From Antedon mediterranea (lineage: Eukaryota; Echinodermata; Crinoidea; Comatulida; Antedonidae), in contig NC_092679.1 of the NCBI RefSeq assembly GCF_964355755.1, positions 12,948,932 through 13,012,931 of the forward strand: a DNA stretch of 64,000 nt, in the 5' to 3' direction. Shown here one piece after another: positions 11,176 through 23,587 of this stretch (position 1 is the stretch's first letter; every line of letters begins with the position of its first letter). Made by a program: the position numbers and the translations under genes. A model generated the notes under the pieces. It was given only the letters and a program-made list of their open reading frames with translations. It did no database searches and had not been told where the DNA came from.

Positions 11176-11832
11176 TAGTGTATCTAACGATTGTTATTTA
11201 GTGCTATATGAGGGCGGGAGTCATGAACTGACACTGCTCCTCAATCAATATCCATCATGAAAAGAGAGATTATACAACCGCTAATGTCGAAAACGCCAGC
11301 TAATGTCGAAACAACTGTTAATGTAGAACAATCCAGCACCAATGTAGTACACTTTCAGCGTATGTAGCAACACCAATATCTTATGTTGACAGTAAATACA
11401 AAATCAACACCATATTTACAAACATAATGTCTAAATTTATGCAAATTCCTCTGTCTCTAATCAGTATCAGTATCTAAAAGCGGCCATTTAGTGTGGCCGC
11501 TTTTAGATACTACTGATAGTGATTAGAATAAAAAGCATAAACATTACCAATTCAGTCACCGCTGTCTGTATCCAGTAGTAAACAACAAACACTTTTTATA
11601 TATTATTTTGTTAGTAAAGTTTCACCAATATATTTATTTGCCATAAAAATATGTAATTATAAACCGTAATGTTTTAATTCATTTTCTTTATATAAACATC
11701 TATAAATAATTATTATTATCCAAATATTGCACATTTTGAAAGTTGCAAACGTTAATTAAAAGATATTCAGTCAGTGTAAAATATTGATATTATTAATATT
11801 GATTATTGTATTTGAATATATTATACTGATCA
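11176..11832. other. Intergenic with one strong hairpin
   Basis: AT-rich, without genes. It contains the perfect inverted repeat listed separately. A few short TAATGTCGAA-like and TAATGTAG-like repeats occur at 11283-11345. Confidence 0.5.
11469..11511. repeat. Perfect 17-bp inverted repeat (hairpin)
   Basis: Arms 11469-11485 and 11495-11511 are exact reverse complements (AGTATCTAAAAGCGGCC) around a 9-base loop, with weaker pairing continuing outward for about ten more bases. It may be the remnant of a small foldback element. No T-run follows, and a bacterial-type terminator is not expected here. Confidence 0.9.
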
Positions 11833-12422
11833 TTAAATTCTATCAGAAGTAAGGTTGGATAGAAGAGAGATGAGATCACCAATCGGTGGTCGAGTTTTCA
11901 TGGCCAACTCATTTATTTGCTGCCAATGGTATGCCTGGGCTACTTCACACATAACAAAGCAGAGGGCGAAGATGTCGCTTGAAGTTACTTCAGCAGCAGG
12001 TGGTTCCACGAGTGGTGATGTTATTCCACCCATGTCAATAATCTTGCCCATCATCCATTCTTCACTTTCAAATTAAAGTAGAATGTTTTCTGCTTTTATA
12101 TCGTTATGTACTATGTTGTTCTGGTGGAGGAACTTCACACCATCTGAGACAGTCAAGAGACAATTTTTGATATGATGTTATTATCATCTTTTACTACGCC
12201 AAACATGAACGGAAATGATGGGTGAGACGAACATAGCTGCATTGTGCGGGCCTCTAGCTTGATGTTATCTGCACTGCCATTCAAGATGGTTTTGACAGCA
12301 ACCAATTAGTTGGTGGGATTGTATATCATTAGAGACACTTCCCCGAAAGCACATTGACCGATGACAACTGGTGTTTTGTTTTCGTTGACTGGTTTCAGAT
12401 CTTTCTGGTTTATCAGATTCAT
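11833..12422 (-). pseudogene. Protein kinase domain relic, intronless
   Basis: Read on the minus strand from 12422, the order of kinase motifs is kept. A Gly-rich loop reads IGQCAFGEV, the strand with the catalytic Lys reads LVAVKTIL, and a Glu follows in the LEART helix. The catalytic loop is HNDIKAENILL (Asn where most kinases have Arg). IIDMGG stands in place of DFG, and SSDIFALCFVMCEV matches the F helix. Two in-frame stops (in YNPTN*LVAVK and ILL*FES) and a frameshift near 12150 disable it. The absence of introns suggests a processed copy or a transposed single exon. The kinase subfamily is not clear. Confidence 0.8.
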
Positions 12423-13439
12423 GGTTGGTAGGAGACTCATTAATACATCTGTCTTGTCTTTTTCTTGGTTTGAATTGGGTAGCTGAATTCTATTTTTTTG
12501 TTTTAATAAGAGTTAAATAATTTACCATTTTGTTTACAGAAATATCAGAAAATATATTTCCTGCTTATCTAAGTTATTAAAATAAACAAGAATATTTCTT
12601 ACAAAAAACGCTGCTCGCTTATTGTTATTGCTAAGGTCAAGTCTGGGGGTCACTTCATCATGCCTAGATACTTCAAGTATCCTATTACAAACAAAAACTT
12701 CAATGGACTGTTTTGATAATAATTCAATGATTATCTGACAGCGAATTATATCATGGGACTCATAAATACCAGAATGCTTTGGGATTTGTCGTTAGACTCT
12801 TTCAGCCGTTTTTGGATTCAACAGGTGGTACCAATAAATTATAGTGGAGTTTCCATTTTAACAAAAATGTCAAAGTGTAGTACTATAAAGCTGCTTGATT
12901 TCATCTAATGAATGAGTCATCTCGTGTGACGTAGCGGGCTAGAGCAGCAGCGTGAAAAAATATTTGTTAATTAGGAAACTTTATTATAACATTTGAGCCA
13001 GGCAATAGCATTCTCAGTCTAAACAAAAGGGCGGAATTCCATGGGCTTATGTGTAGCGATATAAGATAATCTTAACCTTTGAACTTCCTTAAACAATTCC
13101 ATAACCTTATGCTCTTCATTCTCTAAAATTTTCTTGAGATTTTCTAATTCTCTTTCTTTTTGATTGCAATCAAAACATCTAAAAAATAAAAAACAATATC
13201 TGAATGATTTGCTCTAAATTAGCTACAAAACGTATCTGAAAAATGCATTGCTAACATAATGGTATGGTATTTATGATGGTGTACATCAAGCTCTTAAAAT
13301 AGCTAGATACTATGTAAAATGTGTTTATTATTATTTTAAGATAGAATGAAAAAAAACGAAAAAGAAAAACATTTATTAAGTACTACAGTAGAATCTCAAA
13401 AAAGAGACATTTGGATAAGGGTTACACGATCTTACAAAC
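12423..13439. other. Intergenic, nothing recognised
   Basis: AT-rich sequence with scattered stops; no motif, repeat array or exon can be supported. Confidence 0.5.
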
Positions 13440-13830
13440 GAATGTTTCCATGCTATTGAGCGATGAGAAATGACTAGTACTGTTTTCATAGATATCAGCA
13501 AAGCTTTTGATTTGGTAAATCATAACATTTTGTTACATAAACATGGCGTTAGACCGTGTTAGAAGTCAATCTGTCAATATCGGTGGTAAAACATCAAAAC
13601 CGTTACGAGAACTTGAAATTTGAATATTACACTAGAAGCTGTCAACAAATGGACCACCAGAAACAAACTACTAATAAATACTAAAAAGAATAAATTTATG
13701 CTTATCGGACCCAAAAAAAAATGTCCAATAAATTTTAATATTAATATTGATAATACTGTATTGTTAGAGAAATACGTTGTAAATGCCTAGGGGTAATAAT
13801 AAATGAGCCACATGTCGAACAAAAAATTTG
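13440..13830 (+). pseudogene. Reverse-transcriptase fragment of a LINE
   Basis: Plus-strand reading gives FIDISKAFDLVNHNIL (13488-13536), the RT palm motif. After a gap it gives NKLLINTKKNKFMLIG, which is normally about 100 residues downstream beyond the YADD box. So the fragment has lost the middle of the RT. Stops and frame changes throughout show it is dead. Confidence 0.75.
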
Positions 13831-16800
13831 TTTGTTCAACACGTATTTAAAGAATTTACATACAACACACAGTGTCCACACTACGTGAATAATTTCTTTA
13901 CACCAAACATGTGAAGTTGGTATACCATTTAAGAACTGTATTTAATTTATGTTCAATGTTTGTTTTTTGCATGAAATAACAGTTTAATGTTACCTGCAAT
14001 TCTGCAATAGCAATTAGGCATAATGTGTGGTAACATCTGTAACAGTTCAGCCCTGTCGTTATATGGACAGACGAATAAATTGGACGTTAGGGGAAGTTGG
14101 TGTCGTTCACACTTGTGTGCATTCAACCTCCAGCCTGTGAGTAGCAGGTTATCCCTGTCCATTTGTATTATTTACATTTTACTCTATCAACGTCCCTTTA
14201 ATAGCACACGCATGCCATGCTCATATGCACAATACAGAGACGTCGTACAATAATTATTTAAAGAGACAACCGTACAGAATTGCTTTAGTATGTCATAGTT
14301 TTCCAGATCTTGCGCTAGTACAGTACGTGGTTTTATGTAGTTCAGTTTACTGTTAAAACACCTTTAGGATTTCACCTTTTAACTGTTTGTTTTTGTAGTC
14401 GCATTTCGTTTGACGAATCACGCATTTTATTTCTGCCCATATACATTTACGAGCAAAATGATTGGTCACTGTTTCCATATGACAGCTGCATTAATATTTA
14501 TATTGCTTAGATTTTACAGTTGAATTATTTTTGCAGCGAAATATGTATTTGAATGTAGCTTAGCTTCTCACAATTATCATCTAGGCCTTAGGCCTATATC
14601 TTCGCTGGAGGTATAATATAAGACCATATAATACAACATACCATCTACCCTAGACTTGCTCCAAGTCTTTTAGTATAGTTATTATCTCTTGTTATATGTT
14701 ACGACCACCAGTGGGCGCTCTTATTTCGAATTTTGTCTGAAACGAGCTCAAGTGCCAATTTGATCTTTTTACTAATATTAAGTAAAAACTCAGTCTAGAG
14801 AATATAGATTACAGCTACTCGTCACAAATACAAACATAATTATACATAGTGTTCTATATGTATGCATGTATTGTGCTGTCATAATTATTTTTGTAACCAT
14901 TTTATGTAAAAAAGTACTGTCTTCATTAAAATTATATGAAACACATCTCTTTTCTATTTCTGCCACATAGACGTTCACGTTAGCGAAGATTATGTAATTA
15001 AATTATGAATTTTAACTTAGCTGTTAGATATCATGAATAATTATGTAACTTAGAGGGAAAATGTACTCTTTTCTGGTTAAAGTGTAATCCTAAAAGCTGC
15101 AACGCAACACAATAGCGCAAACGTAAGTACTTGACTAATCACGACGCGATGAATCATCCATCGCGTTGTGATGAGTCTTCGACGGTTGTGTCTAGTAACC
15201 ATCTAAACTAATTTCTTCATGGTTTAACCAGGTTTTACAAACTACATTAAGAGTATCTTTACATCATTGAGATAAGAATGTAATTATTGATAAGACTGAA
15301 ATCCACTATCGAAATGAAAAAGTTTCATTGGGCAATACTAATTTGGCTTTGTAATGTTCAAATGTACAGGTGCATTCGTTTTTAAATTTAAATCATTAGT
15401 GTTTTTGAATTGATGGTCTTAATCCTGTGACGTCAATTTAATAATCCGGTGCATCTAATTGATGTTCATATTCAAGACATTAATGAGCTATCATAGTATA
15501 AATATTGCAAATTATCGCATTGCCGCTTATGAATTATTTTGTGGACAACGGCACATGCTTTGGTTAGAAGTTTCACTTAATTTAATTCAGCTTCAAAATA
15601 TTCTTATATGTGAGGTGTTGACGAACTATTTTCAGATAGTTAAAAAAAGTGCATGGAAATTTGTTTTTTTTTGTACAAAAAGACTCATGACACCTTATAT
15701 AAGTTTTTATTTTTTAAATAAATCTCTACTTAATTTCATACTACGCATCATCACTATACTAATATTCATTTTGTACCGGATTAGAGATTGTTAATAAATG
15801 TTATATCACATTTGTACTTTTGACTGTGGCATAATTATTATTCGAGAGTCACCTTCAATCAAAAGTGTTATACCTTTTAAAAACACATTTCTAGTAATCT
15901 ATTGCTTGTAATCTTGTTCTTGTACTTTTTATTATATATTGTTATTGAAATATGATTTTTTGTATACTTATTATTATGTCAGGTCCATAGCAATTAATAC
16001 GGTACTCATTAAATATGATTTAATAAAGAAATGAAATTGTTAATGAGCACTAATGTCAATCACCCGGTGATGTGTGCGCTCGTGTCAATCCCAAGACATC
16101 ACCATATTATTATTATGTAACATCTATGACGTTAATTTCATTCTTTTTATTTACGAAAGAGGTGCTTATGAATAGCCTAATCAAATACATGAAAAACATT
16201 TTTTACAACATAATTGCAACGGTAATGGTTTTTCTAAAAGATGATTAAAACACCACAATTTTAATAGGGCCTAAATTAGAAAAGAAGCTGAAGATTATTA
16301 TAAAGTACATCATGTTTATATGGGCAATTGCAATTGTGCTGTCATGCGTCATGCTCATAAATAAACATTTTGTTATTTAAAAATAAACAAAGGCCTACAT
16401 GAGATGTTTTTAGAGATATCTTGAATACGACAAAATACCATCTTTTAAATAATTGTTCTTTATTGTTCTGCGTTAGGCCTACATAAAATAAAACAAATAT
16501 TGCATTGACATTTAATTTGACATTATCCTAAATGTAAATAAATTAGGCGACTGGTCTTTATTGAGTTCATAGCGGCGTCGTAATACAAATAATGTTTGAC
16601 AATTAGTGATTGCCAATGCAATTCATTATTAGTAATTAAGTAATTTTGGCCTTCAGATGAAGTGTCTAGGGATCTTGTTATTTCCTATTAATCAAGCCAA
16701 CATGGCTGTTGTTTGATCGTCACTGGTAGTTAGGCCTACAATAATTTATAATGATATCAAGAAATTCAATGGCTTCTTTGTTGTGTTATGTTATTGCTCG

Positions 16801-19800
16801 TGTGAATCTATGAAAACCAAGATTTTCACCATTAGATTCAGTTATTCTTTCAAGTCAATTTGCGGAGTAAAATTAGAATAAAGCAGTATTAGTTACTGGA
16901 TAGTTACTCGCGTTATTATCATTTGTATCGACTAAAACGTCATGTTTAGTATCGCTATGGCAACAGTGCTCAGGTCTGATTAACGTCCCCATACAATAAA
17001 TTCATGCTTTATAAAACGGTAAATGACTTTGTGGTGGTAAACTCAACAACACATGTTCGATGAACCAATACACAGAATATTCAGGTAGGCGCACAATTCA
17101 ATGTATTTAATGAAATAGTTTCAGTAATAATAGTAAAGAGTTGTTAATATCAATTTGAAAAAAACCAAAAGATAGTAGATAGTAGTAGGCCTGGTGCCTG
17201 TTTCTTGAAATACAAACATACAGTAAAATGGTATTACATGATTCACGATGGCATTGATAGATTGAGTTTAAGCATAGACCTCATATCTGTCCTCATATGC
17301 ATGGTATACATAAATCATAAAACATAAACATTATTTTGATAAGAATATTATGGAAAAAGATTCATTTTAGATTTATTGAAGGTTTATGCCATTTTAACAT
17401 CTGTACATTCACAAGATTCTTGAATAGAAGAAGATAGAATCTTTATTGGTTCAAAAACAAGCTCAAACAATTAAACATATATAAGGCCTATATTTTTATT
17501 GATATTAATTTTAACCAAATGAACGAAATAATTATTGATACCCAATGTGTGAGATAAGGAAAATGTGTTTAGGACTAGGCCTATATCGGTAAATTTCTAA
17601 TCGTTTTCCTTCTTAGCGGCTTACCTAATATGAAAAATGAATAGAGGCCTCGTAGAGTAGGTCAAGGCCTAAAGTGAGTTTGTAGTTTTGTTCACTTTGA
17701 TCTCTGGTAAAAATGTTCATATTATAATATTATAATTTCACAAAACAATAACTGTTCATAGTAAGGCTATAAATTGAAAATTGTAATATTATATATATAT
17801 ATATATGTATCCTATCGCAAACAAACAATAATAGTTCGAGAACGAACACATTATAATTTACAACTAAGTGCATATTTGCCATTTGATTAATTTTGTATCA
17901 CGTGCCGTTATTGCGGTAACAATTCCTTAAAATACGATTCTATGATTAATTGTTGTGCAACGCGAGGTTGGTCGTTCGAAAGCCAACCTTTAGGCCTAGT
18001 GTGCGCTGTCTGTAGGAGCAAACCTAACCGTTTTACTCCGTGGTCAAAATCGGACCGCTACCGTATATTTTGGAATGGCCTAGATGAAATCGCCAGATTA
18101 ATCAAAAAGATTAACTTTACTTCATGAAAAAAATTTAGATAATTATTTAGAGAGCGTTTAGTATACACCAAGCGCTAATGATAGTATCAATTCTATTGAG
18201 AAAATTAGAAGGTTGTTTGCCTAAAATGCAGTATCTTCTACGTTTCAAGTGGTTGTTGACACATCTCTTAAAACAGCAAATGAAAGACTTGTGTAGAAGC
18301 ATAATTTCATTTTTATGTGTTATGATAACATCATAAGCAGATAATAATAATATGGAAACTCTTCATACGTCGTCTGCGTTTAATGAACACTTTAGTGGGC
18401 ATTCCAAATATTATCATTATTTTCATTTACGTTAGATGTTATGGAATTAATTTGAGATAAAGGAAATTAACATGATCTTTAATCGTAACCGTAATCGTAA
18501 CTGCATTCATTTCTAACATTATTAGAAAATCACAATCGATCGTTATGTAGGCTACTTTATGTATGTCCCTTATGTACAGAGCATAGTTTCTACAACATGA
18601 TCAATGAACTTCAACAAGAATAACAGTATTAGATTTGCTAAGAAAAATAGTAACGGTAATGAATCATGTAAATAGTTCTATCAATGTCATTAACATTGCC
18701 TTTTAAGTAAGATGATTATAAAGCGCTTTAAGGTACCGTATTGTTTAAAGGTGCATATTGATTATATGAACACCTTACCATATTTCACAGATAATCTGCT
18801 TACATTTTCCCTTTTTGCTAATCAATAATGACAACGAACCCAATGACGTCCCGTTTATACTACCATGGAGAAATAATTTCTCCATGATACTACGGACGAT
18901 TAAAAACGATGATACATATACTTACATAGGACTTACAAGAAACAAAACTATTTTTAGCCAGAACTATCGTGGGGATACAACGATTGTATATTTATTGATC
19001 ATGACATATAAATATTAATTTATCAAAGACAGCATAAATGATTATCCTATAGTTCTTAGAGGATAACGCTTTCGATATTTCATATTTATCTAGTTAATCT
19101 AATCTCACCTTATCTAATAGGCAATTTGATTAATAACTTACGAAAGTAGACTAATTAATGTCAAATAAACCACGTGAATTGTTATTTATTCCGTAAGCAC
19201 TTCAATATTTTTAGTATTTTGGTATAGGCCTACAATAGTATAAGTTCTAGAAAAGGTAAAAACCAACGAACAGCTAAATAGATTCGTACTTTATTTACAC
19301 ATCTCTGGCTTGTTACAATAGCACAACGGATATCTGACTCGATTCCGTATTCACAGTGACGACGGATCCAGATCTTTATCTCTATTAATGCCCATTATAC
19401 TTTATTACATCAATAATATTATTCAAGCATAACGGATTGTAACTTTCGCCATCACAGTTCCTTCTACTGTATTATGTATTGTTACTTGTAAAGGATTTAA
19501 ATAACTAGCAGAGAAGCTGCCTTTACGGCGATTAAAAACACATGTTTTGTTCAGAATGCAGGTTATTGACTGTGTGTTTTTTTTTAAATTAAACTTATCC
19601 AGTAATGTTAGAAGGGATCATACAGTAGAGATAGATATGTAGAAACAGGAATTATGATCAGAATATAATCATGCTAAATTGTTCTATGTTCGTCTGTAAT
19701 TCGCCTATGTTAAATAGTTTTAGATTTAGTCATTTATTTAGTTAGCATAGGTGCTGTACAGAAAATGCACGATGGCCATATGACTTAAAGTGGAGCTTTA

Positions 19801-20308
19801 GCCTACTCAGCAGACTTTCTCAGCTTATTTTATGTTTAAGTAGGTTTAATTGAAAGCGATTATATAAAAAACGGGGAAAATATGGCAATATTAAAAAATA
19901 AACTAATTTCTAAAAAATAGTGTTTTTTAATACATTACACGATTTAAGTTTACAATACACTTGGCGACTGACGCGTTTTAGTGAATGTTGAACGCGTTGG
20001 TGTAATGTCTACCCTTTGGTAAATTATAGTGTCGAAAAATGGCGAAACAATATTTGATACACACAATTAATGCGATTTGTTTAGTCTCAAGTAATATTTC
20101 AGATATGTCAGTATCAAATTTACATATAACATCATGATTTGCACTGCAACAATAGCATAATCTTAATCAAATTGCTTATTAATTTTAAGCTAGGCCTAGC
20201 TAGGCCGTCTACTCAGCCTAGCTAGCTAATTCATGTCTAGGCCTATTCATCGGTTCGAAAAGACTTGGTCGTTTCGCACCATTTATCGTTCCTTGGTTTT
20301 CTCACACA
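13831..20308. other. Gene-free stretch of about 6.5 kb
   Basis: AT-rich, with no supported exon. Three small items are visible. A hairpin lies at 15138-15172. An AATAAAGATTCTATC-like antisense retroposon tail lies at about 17425-17470. A short perfect palindrome with arms CATGGAGAAA lies at 18864-18886. TAGGCCTA palindromes are frequent. Open frames here, up to 111 codons, show no recognisable motif. Confidence 0.5.
15138..15172. repeat. Short GC-rich hairpin
   Basis: Arms ATCACGACGCGATG (15138-15151) and CATCGCGTTGTGAT (15159-15172) pair at 13 of 14 positions around a 7-base loop. It stands out in AT-rich surroundings. Its origin is unknown. Confidence 0.8.
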
Positions 20309-20602
20309 TTAAAGATGTATTGTCCCCTGAAAAAATAATTCTTAAAAAATTGTTGTTGAATATTCCATTTTAATGTAACATAATAGTTATCCACAAAATA
20401 TGGATCGAAAAAAAATGTATTTACCTGAAAAAATGTAATTTAAAACAAAAAATAGTCAAATTGGCTGCCAGCCAATGAATTTTAACATATATTTTGTCAT
20501 TTTATAAGTGAAAACATGATTTTTTTTTCTATTGACGTAGTTAACTTTATTAAAACTGCAAAATAACATATTTAAAGTCTGATTTAATTAATCTTCATCT
20601 TT
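20309..20602 (-). mobile_element. MITE copy 1, truncated
   Basis: It starts with TTAAAGATGTATTGTCCCC and carries an ATTGGCTGCCAGCCAAT palindrome in its middle. Its sequence runs in the opposite orientation to copy 2 at 37908-38258. The far end is missing: homology stops at about 20602, where an antisense retroposon tail begins. Confidence 0.8.
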
Positions 20603-20720
20603 CAAGATTCAAGATTCAATTTATTGTCACATAATATTACATAGGCCAGTACATGAAATTTGTTTACCTGAGCTTAGAAAAATAGATACAATATAATTTA
20701 AAACACAACATAAAAACGTA
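20603..20720 (-). mobile_element. Antisense retroposon 3' tail
   Basis: On the minus strand the segment ends in AATAAATTGAATCTTGAA, like the short-repeat 3' tails of L2/CR1-type retroposons. It abuts the truncated MITE copy on the left and lies head-to-head with the plus-strand LINE on the right. Confidence 0.4.
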
Positions 20721-20723
20721 CGT

Positions 20724-20812
20724 TAATTATCTTGAAAAATGTACATTATATAGATGACAAGCTTATTATATAAGGATCTATATACTGTAATGTACATTTT
20801 TCAAGATAATTA
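20724..20812. repeat. 25-bp perfect inverted repeat before the LINE
   Basis: Arms at 20724-20748 and 20788-20812 are exact reverse complements containing ATCTTGAAAAATGTACATT, separated by 39 bp. Homology continues imperfectly outward to GTACG on both sides. It sits between the antisense retroposon tail and the LINE 5' truncation point and may be a product of insertion or a small foldback element. Confidence 0.9.
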
Positions 20813-20903
20813 GTTAAGTACGTAGATAGATGTACTATAAAATGTAGGAGGCCATAATATATATATAAACACATTATCATGGTATAGACCCCCAAATTCT
20901 GAT

Positions 20904-23369
20904 ATGCAGATCTTTGAGAGAATAGAAAAAGTACTAGAGAATGTTGAAAGTACAAATTTAGAATATATGATAATTGGGGATGTAAATTGTGACACTCATT
21001 CTAAAAACCTATCTTGTTATACTAAAAAATTAATTGATATTGCTAAAAATTTTCATCTAACTCAATTAATAACTGAGCCAACGAGAATCACAGAAAATAG
21101 TAGTACTTTAATAGACCATATTTACACAACAGTTCCTAATAGTATCTCCAAATCAGGTGTTTTACATACAGGTATCAGTGACCATTCTGCTATCTATGTA
21201 ATTGTTGGTAAACAAGAAAAGTGTAAAGCTCATAAGCATAAATATAAAACAAGTAGAAACTACAAACATTTTAATGAAAATGAATTTAAAAGGGATATTG
21301 AAAAAATAAACTGGCAAGAAATTCAACATTATAATGATATTGATGACGCTACATATTTTTTCGAATCTAATTTTCTTAAAATTGCTAATGATTATGCCCC
21401 GCTAAAAAAGAAGAGGGTGCGAAACAAAACTAGTCCTTGGCTAACAGATGATCTAGTTAGGTCTATGCGTGAGCGTGATGTACTAAAAAAGAAAGCATCT
21501 AAAACTAATACACCTGAAATGTGGGCTCAATACAAACTAAGTAAAAATAAGGTAAATGCTGAAATAAAGAAATGTAAAAAAGAATATTTTTCTAAACAAT
21601 TAGAAACAAAAGATTCAAAGAAAATATGGGAAACTTTAAGATATATTGTCCCAGCAAAGAGTATAAACACTGAAATATCAAACTTAAAAACAAATGATAA
21701 CAAACTAACAGCAGACTCTTCTAAAATAGCCAACAATTTAAACAAATATTTTTCTAAAATAGGACCTGACCTTGCAAAAAACATCCCACCAGAAATTCCT
21801 AGATTACTTATTGTAAATAATACTAATCAAAGTAGGGACCTACTTAAATTTAGTTTTGTTAATCAGGAATATATTTATAAACAATTAAACGCACTCGATG
21901 TTAGTAAAGCGACAGGCTTAGATGAGCTTCCAGCTAAAATGCTGAAGTTGGTTATTGATCAAATCGTTGGACCTCTCACTTATTTGGTAAATCTCTCACT
22001 CTCAACCAGTACTTTTCCAAAAAGATGGAAATGTGCCAAAATATGCCCAGTGTTTAAGGGGGGAGATAGGACTGAAGCTAGCAACTACAGACCCATATCA
22101 ATTTTACCGATTCTTTCTAAAATTATCGAGAGGGTTGTATTTGATCAGGTCTATCAATTTATTAACTCAAAAAATATGATTTTTGCTTACCAATCAGGAT
22201 TTCGTCCTAATTTCTCTACTGTATCTTCATTATTAAACATTACAGAAGATTGGATAAATGATATTGATTGTGGGAAGTATATAGGTTTAGTCATGCTTGA
22301 TCTGAAAAAAGCTTTCGACACGGTAGACCATACCATACTTATAGACAAGCTTAAATCATTTAACTTAGATGTCTCTATTATAAATTGGTTTAAAGACTAT
22401 CTTTGTGATCGTACGCACTTAACACAAGTAAATGGTGTCCGATCAGATAAATGCTATAGTAATTGTGGAATCCCCCAAGGATCAATTTTGGGACCACTCT
22501 TATTTATACTTTATGTAAATGATCTACCAAAGCATGTAAATAGTGTACAGATTAGTATGTATGCAGATGATACAGCTCTTTACTTTGCATCTTCTGATAT
22601 AAATGAAGTACTTGCAAAAATTAATGAAGATTTAAAAAAAATCAAATCATGGCTAGCAAGTAACAAGCTTAGTCTAAATGTAAATAAAACTCAGTGTATG
22701 TTTATAGGAACACAACAAAGGCTTGCAAAATTAGCAAACATTGATCTAAATTTAAACATAGACAATGTTCGGCTACAAAGAGTAAAAAGCTGTAAACATC
22801 TAGGTGTTGTTATTGATGAATATTTACTGTGGGATAAACAAATAGATAATGTTAAAAGTAAAGTATTGCCAGGCTTGTACTACTTAAAAAAATCTTCAAA
22901 TCTCGTCCCAAAACATGTATCTTGCTTAATGTATAATAGTATTATCTCTCCACAGTTTAACTATTGTAATATTGTGTGGGGCAGATCAAATAAAAAAAAT
23001 ACTAATAAACTACAAATGCTACAAAACAGAGCAGCCAAAATTATTACAAAAACAAGGAAATACGACTCAAGTACACAAGCCCTGCAAAACTTAAACTGGA
23101 TAAATCTTAATACTCAACTACATAATAATGAAGCCAAAATGTTATATAAAATATTCCATAATCAAGCACCACCATATCTAAACGAACTATTTACACCCAA
23201 ACTAGACACATACAATACAAGATCAAAGGATGTATTAAAATTGAATAAACCCAAAACAGAATATAAAAAAAAAAGTTTTTCATATCATGGTGCTAGTTTA
23301 TGGAATACTCTAAAAAAACCAATGCAAAATGCCACAAATTTGAATACTTTCAAAAAATTATTGGTGTGA
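20904..23369 (+). CDS. LINE ORF2 protein: endonuclease C-terminal half and reverse transcriptase
   Basis: This 821-codon frame encodes the second half of the apurinic endonuclease, with MIIGDVNCD near residue 25 and GISDHSAIY near 95 (the catalytic SDH). A basic linker follows, then a full reverse transcriptase: DLKKAFDTVDH (about residue 467), GIPQGSILGPLLF (about 525) and MYADDT with the catalytic Asp pair (about 553, bases 22559-22570). A C-terminal region follows, with FNYCNIVWG. It copies LINE RNA at a nicked target site. The first ATG is internal: the true start lies in the missing 5' part, because the frame is already open with endonuclease residues before it. Confidence 0.93.
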   Translation: MQIFERIEKVLENVESTNLEYMIIGDVNCDTHSKNLSCYTKKLIDIAKNFHLTQLITEPTRITENSSTLIDHIYTTVPNSISKSGVLHTGISDHSAIYVIVGKQEKCKAHKHKYKTSRNYKHFNENEFKRDIEKINWQEIQHYNDIDDATYFFESNFLKIANDYAPLKKKRVRNKTSPWLTDDLVRSMRERDVLKKKASKTNTPEMWAQYKLSKNKVNAEIKKCKKEYFSKQLETKDSKKIWETLRYIVPAKSINTEISNLKTNDNKLTADSSKIANNLNKYFSKIGPDLAKNIPPEIPRLLIVNNTNQSRDLLKFSFVNQEYIYKQLNALDVSKATGLDELPAKMLKLVIDQIVGPLTYLVNLSLSTSTFPKRWKCAKICPVFKGGDRTEASNYRPISILPILSKIIERVVFDQVYQFINSKNMIFAYQSGFRPNFSTVSSLLNITEDWINDIDCGKYIGLVMLDLKKAFDTVDHTILIDKLKSFNLDVSIINWFKDYLCDRTHLTQVNGVRSDKCYSNCGIPQGSILGPLLFILYVNDLPKHVNSVQISMYADDTALYFASSDINEVLAKINEDLKKIKSWLASNKLSLNVNKTQCMFIGTQQRLAKLANIDLNLNIDNVRLQRVKSCKHLGVVIDEYLLWDKQIDNVKSKVLPGLYYLKKSSNLVPKHVSCLMYNSIISPQFNYCNIVWGRSNKKNTNKLQMLQNRAAKIITKTRKYDSSTQALQNLNWINLNTQLHNNEAKMLYKIFHNQAPPYLNELFTPKLDTYNTRSKDVLKLNKPKTEYKKKSFSYHGASLWNTLKKPMQNATNLNTFKKLLV

Positions 23370-23437
23370 TTTATTATTTATTTTGTACTCTTATCACAAA
23401 TGTAATTAAGGTTTCTGTTCATATATTTTTGTTCTCT

Positions 23438-23502
23438 AATTTGTTATTTTTAAAATTTGTTATTTTTAAAATTTGTTATTTTAAAAATTTGTTATTTTTA
23501 AA
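23438..23502 (+). repeat. Short tandem repeat in LINE 3' UTR
   Basis: About four copies of a 16-17-bp unit, TTTGTTATTTTTAAAA, lie after the LINE stop codon. Such tandem repeats are common in LINE 3' ends. Confidence 0.85.
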
Positions 23503-23587
23503 TGTGTAATGTACTACTGTTAGTTGATCACGGCCTTGTAGAAGAACACCTTTATGGTGACACAAGCTTTTCCGTGTTAAAATAAAG

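Noticed and set aside
17942-18127. Open frame with several Cys and a GC-richer patch
   Set aside because: It starts with a GC-richer block but shows no domain; possibly an old repeat, with too little evidence to call.
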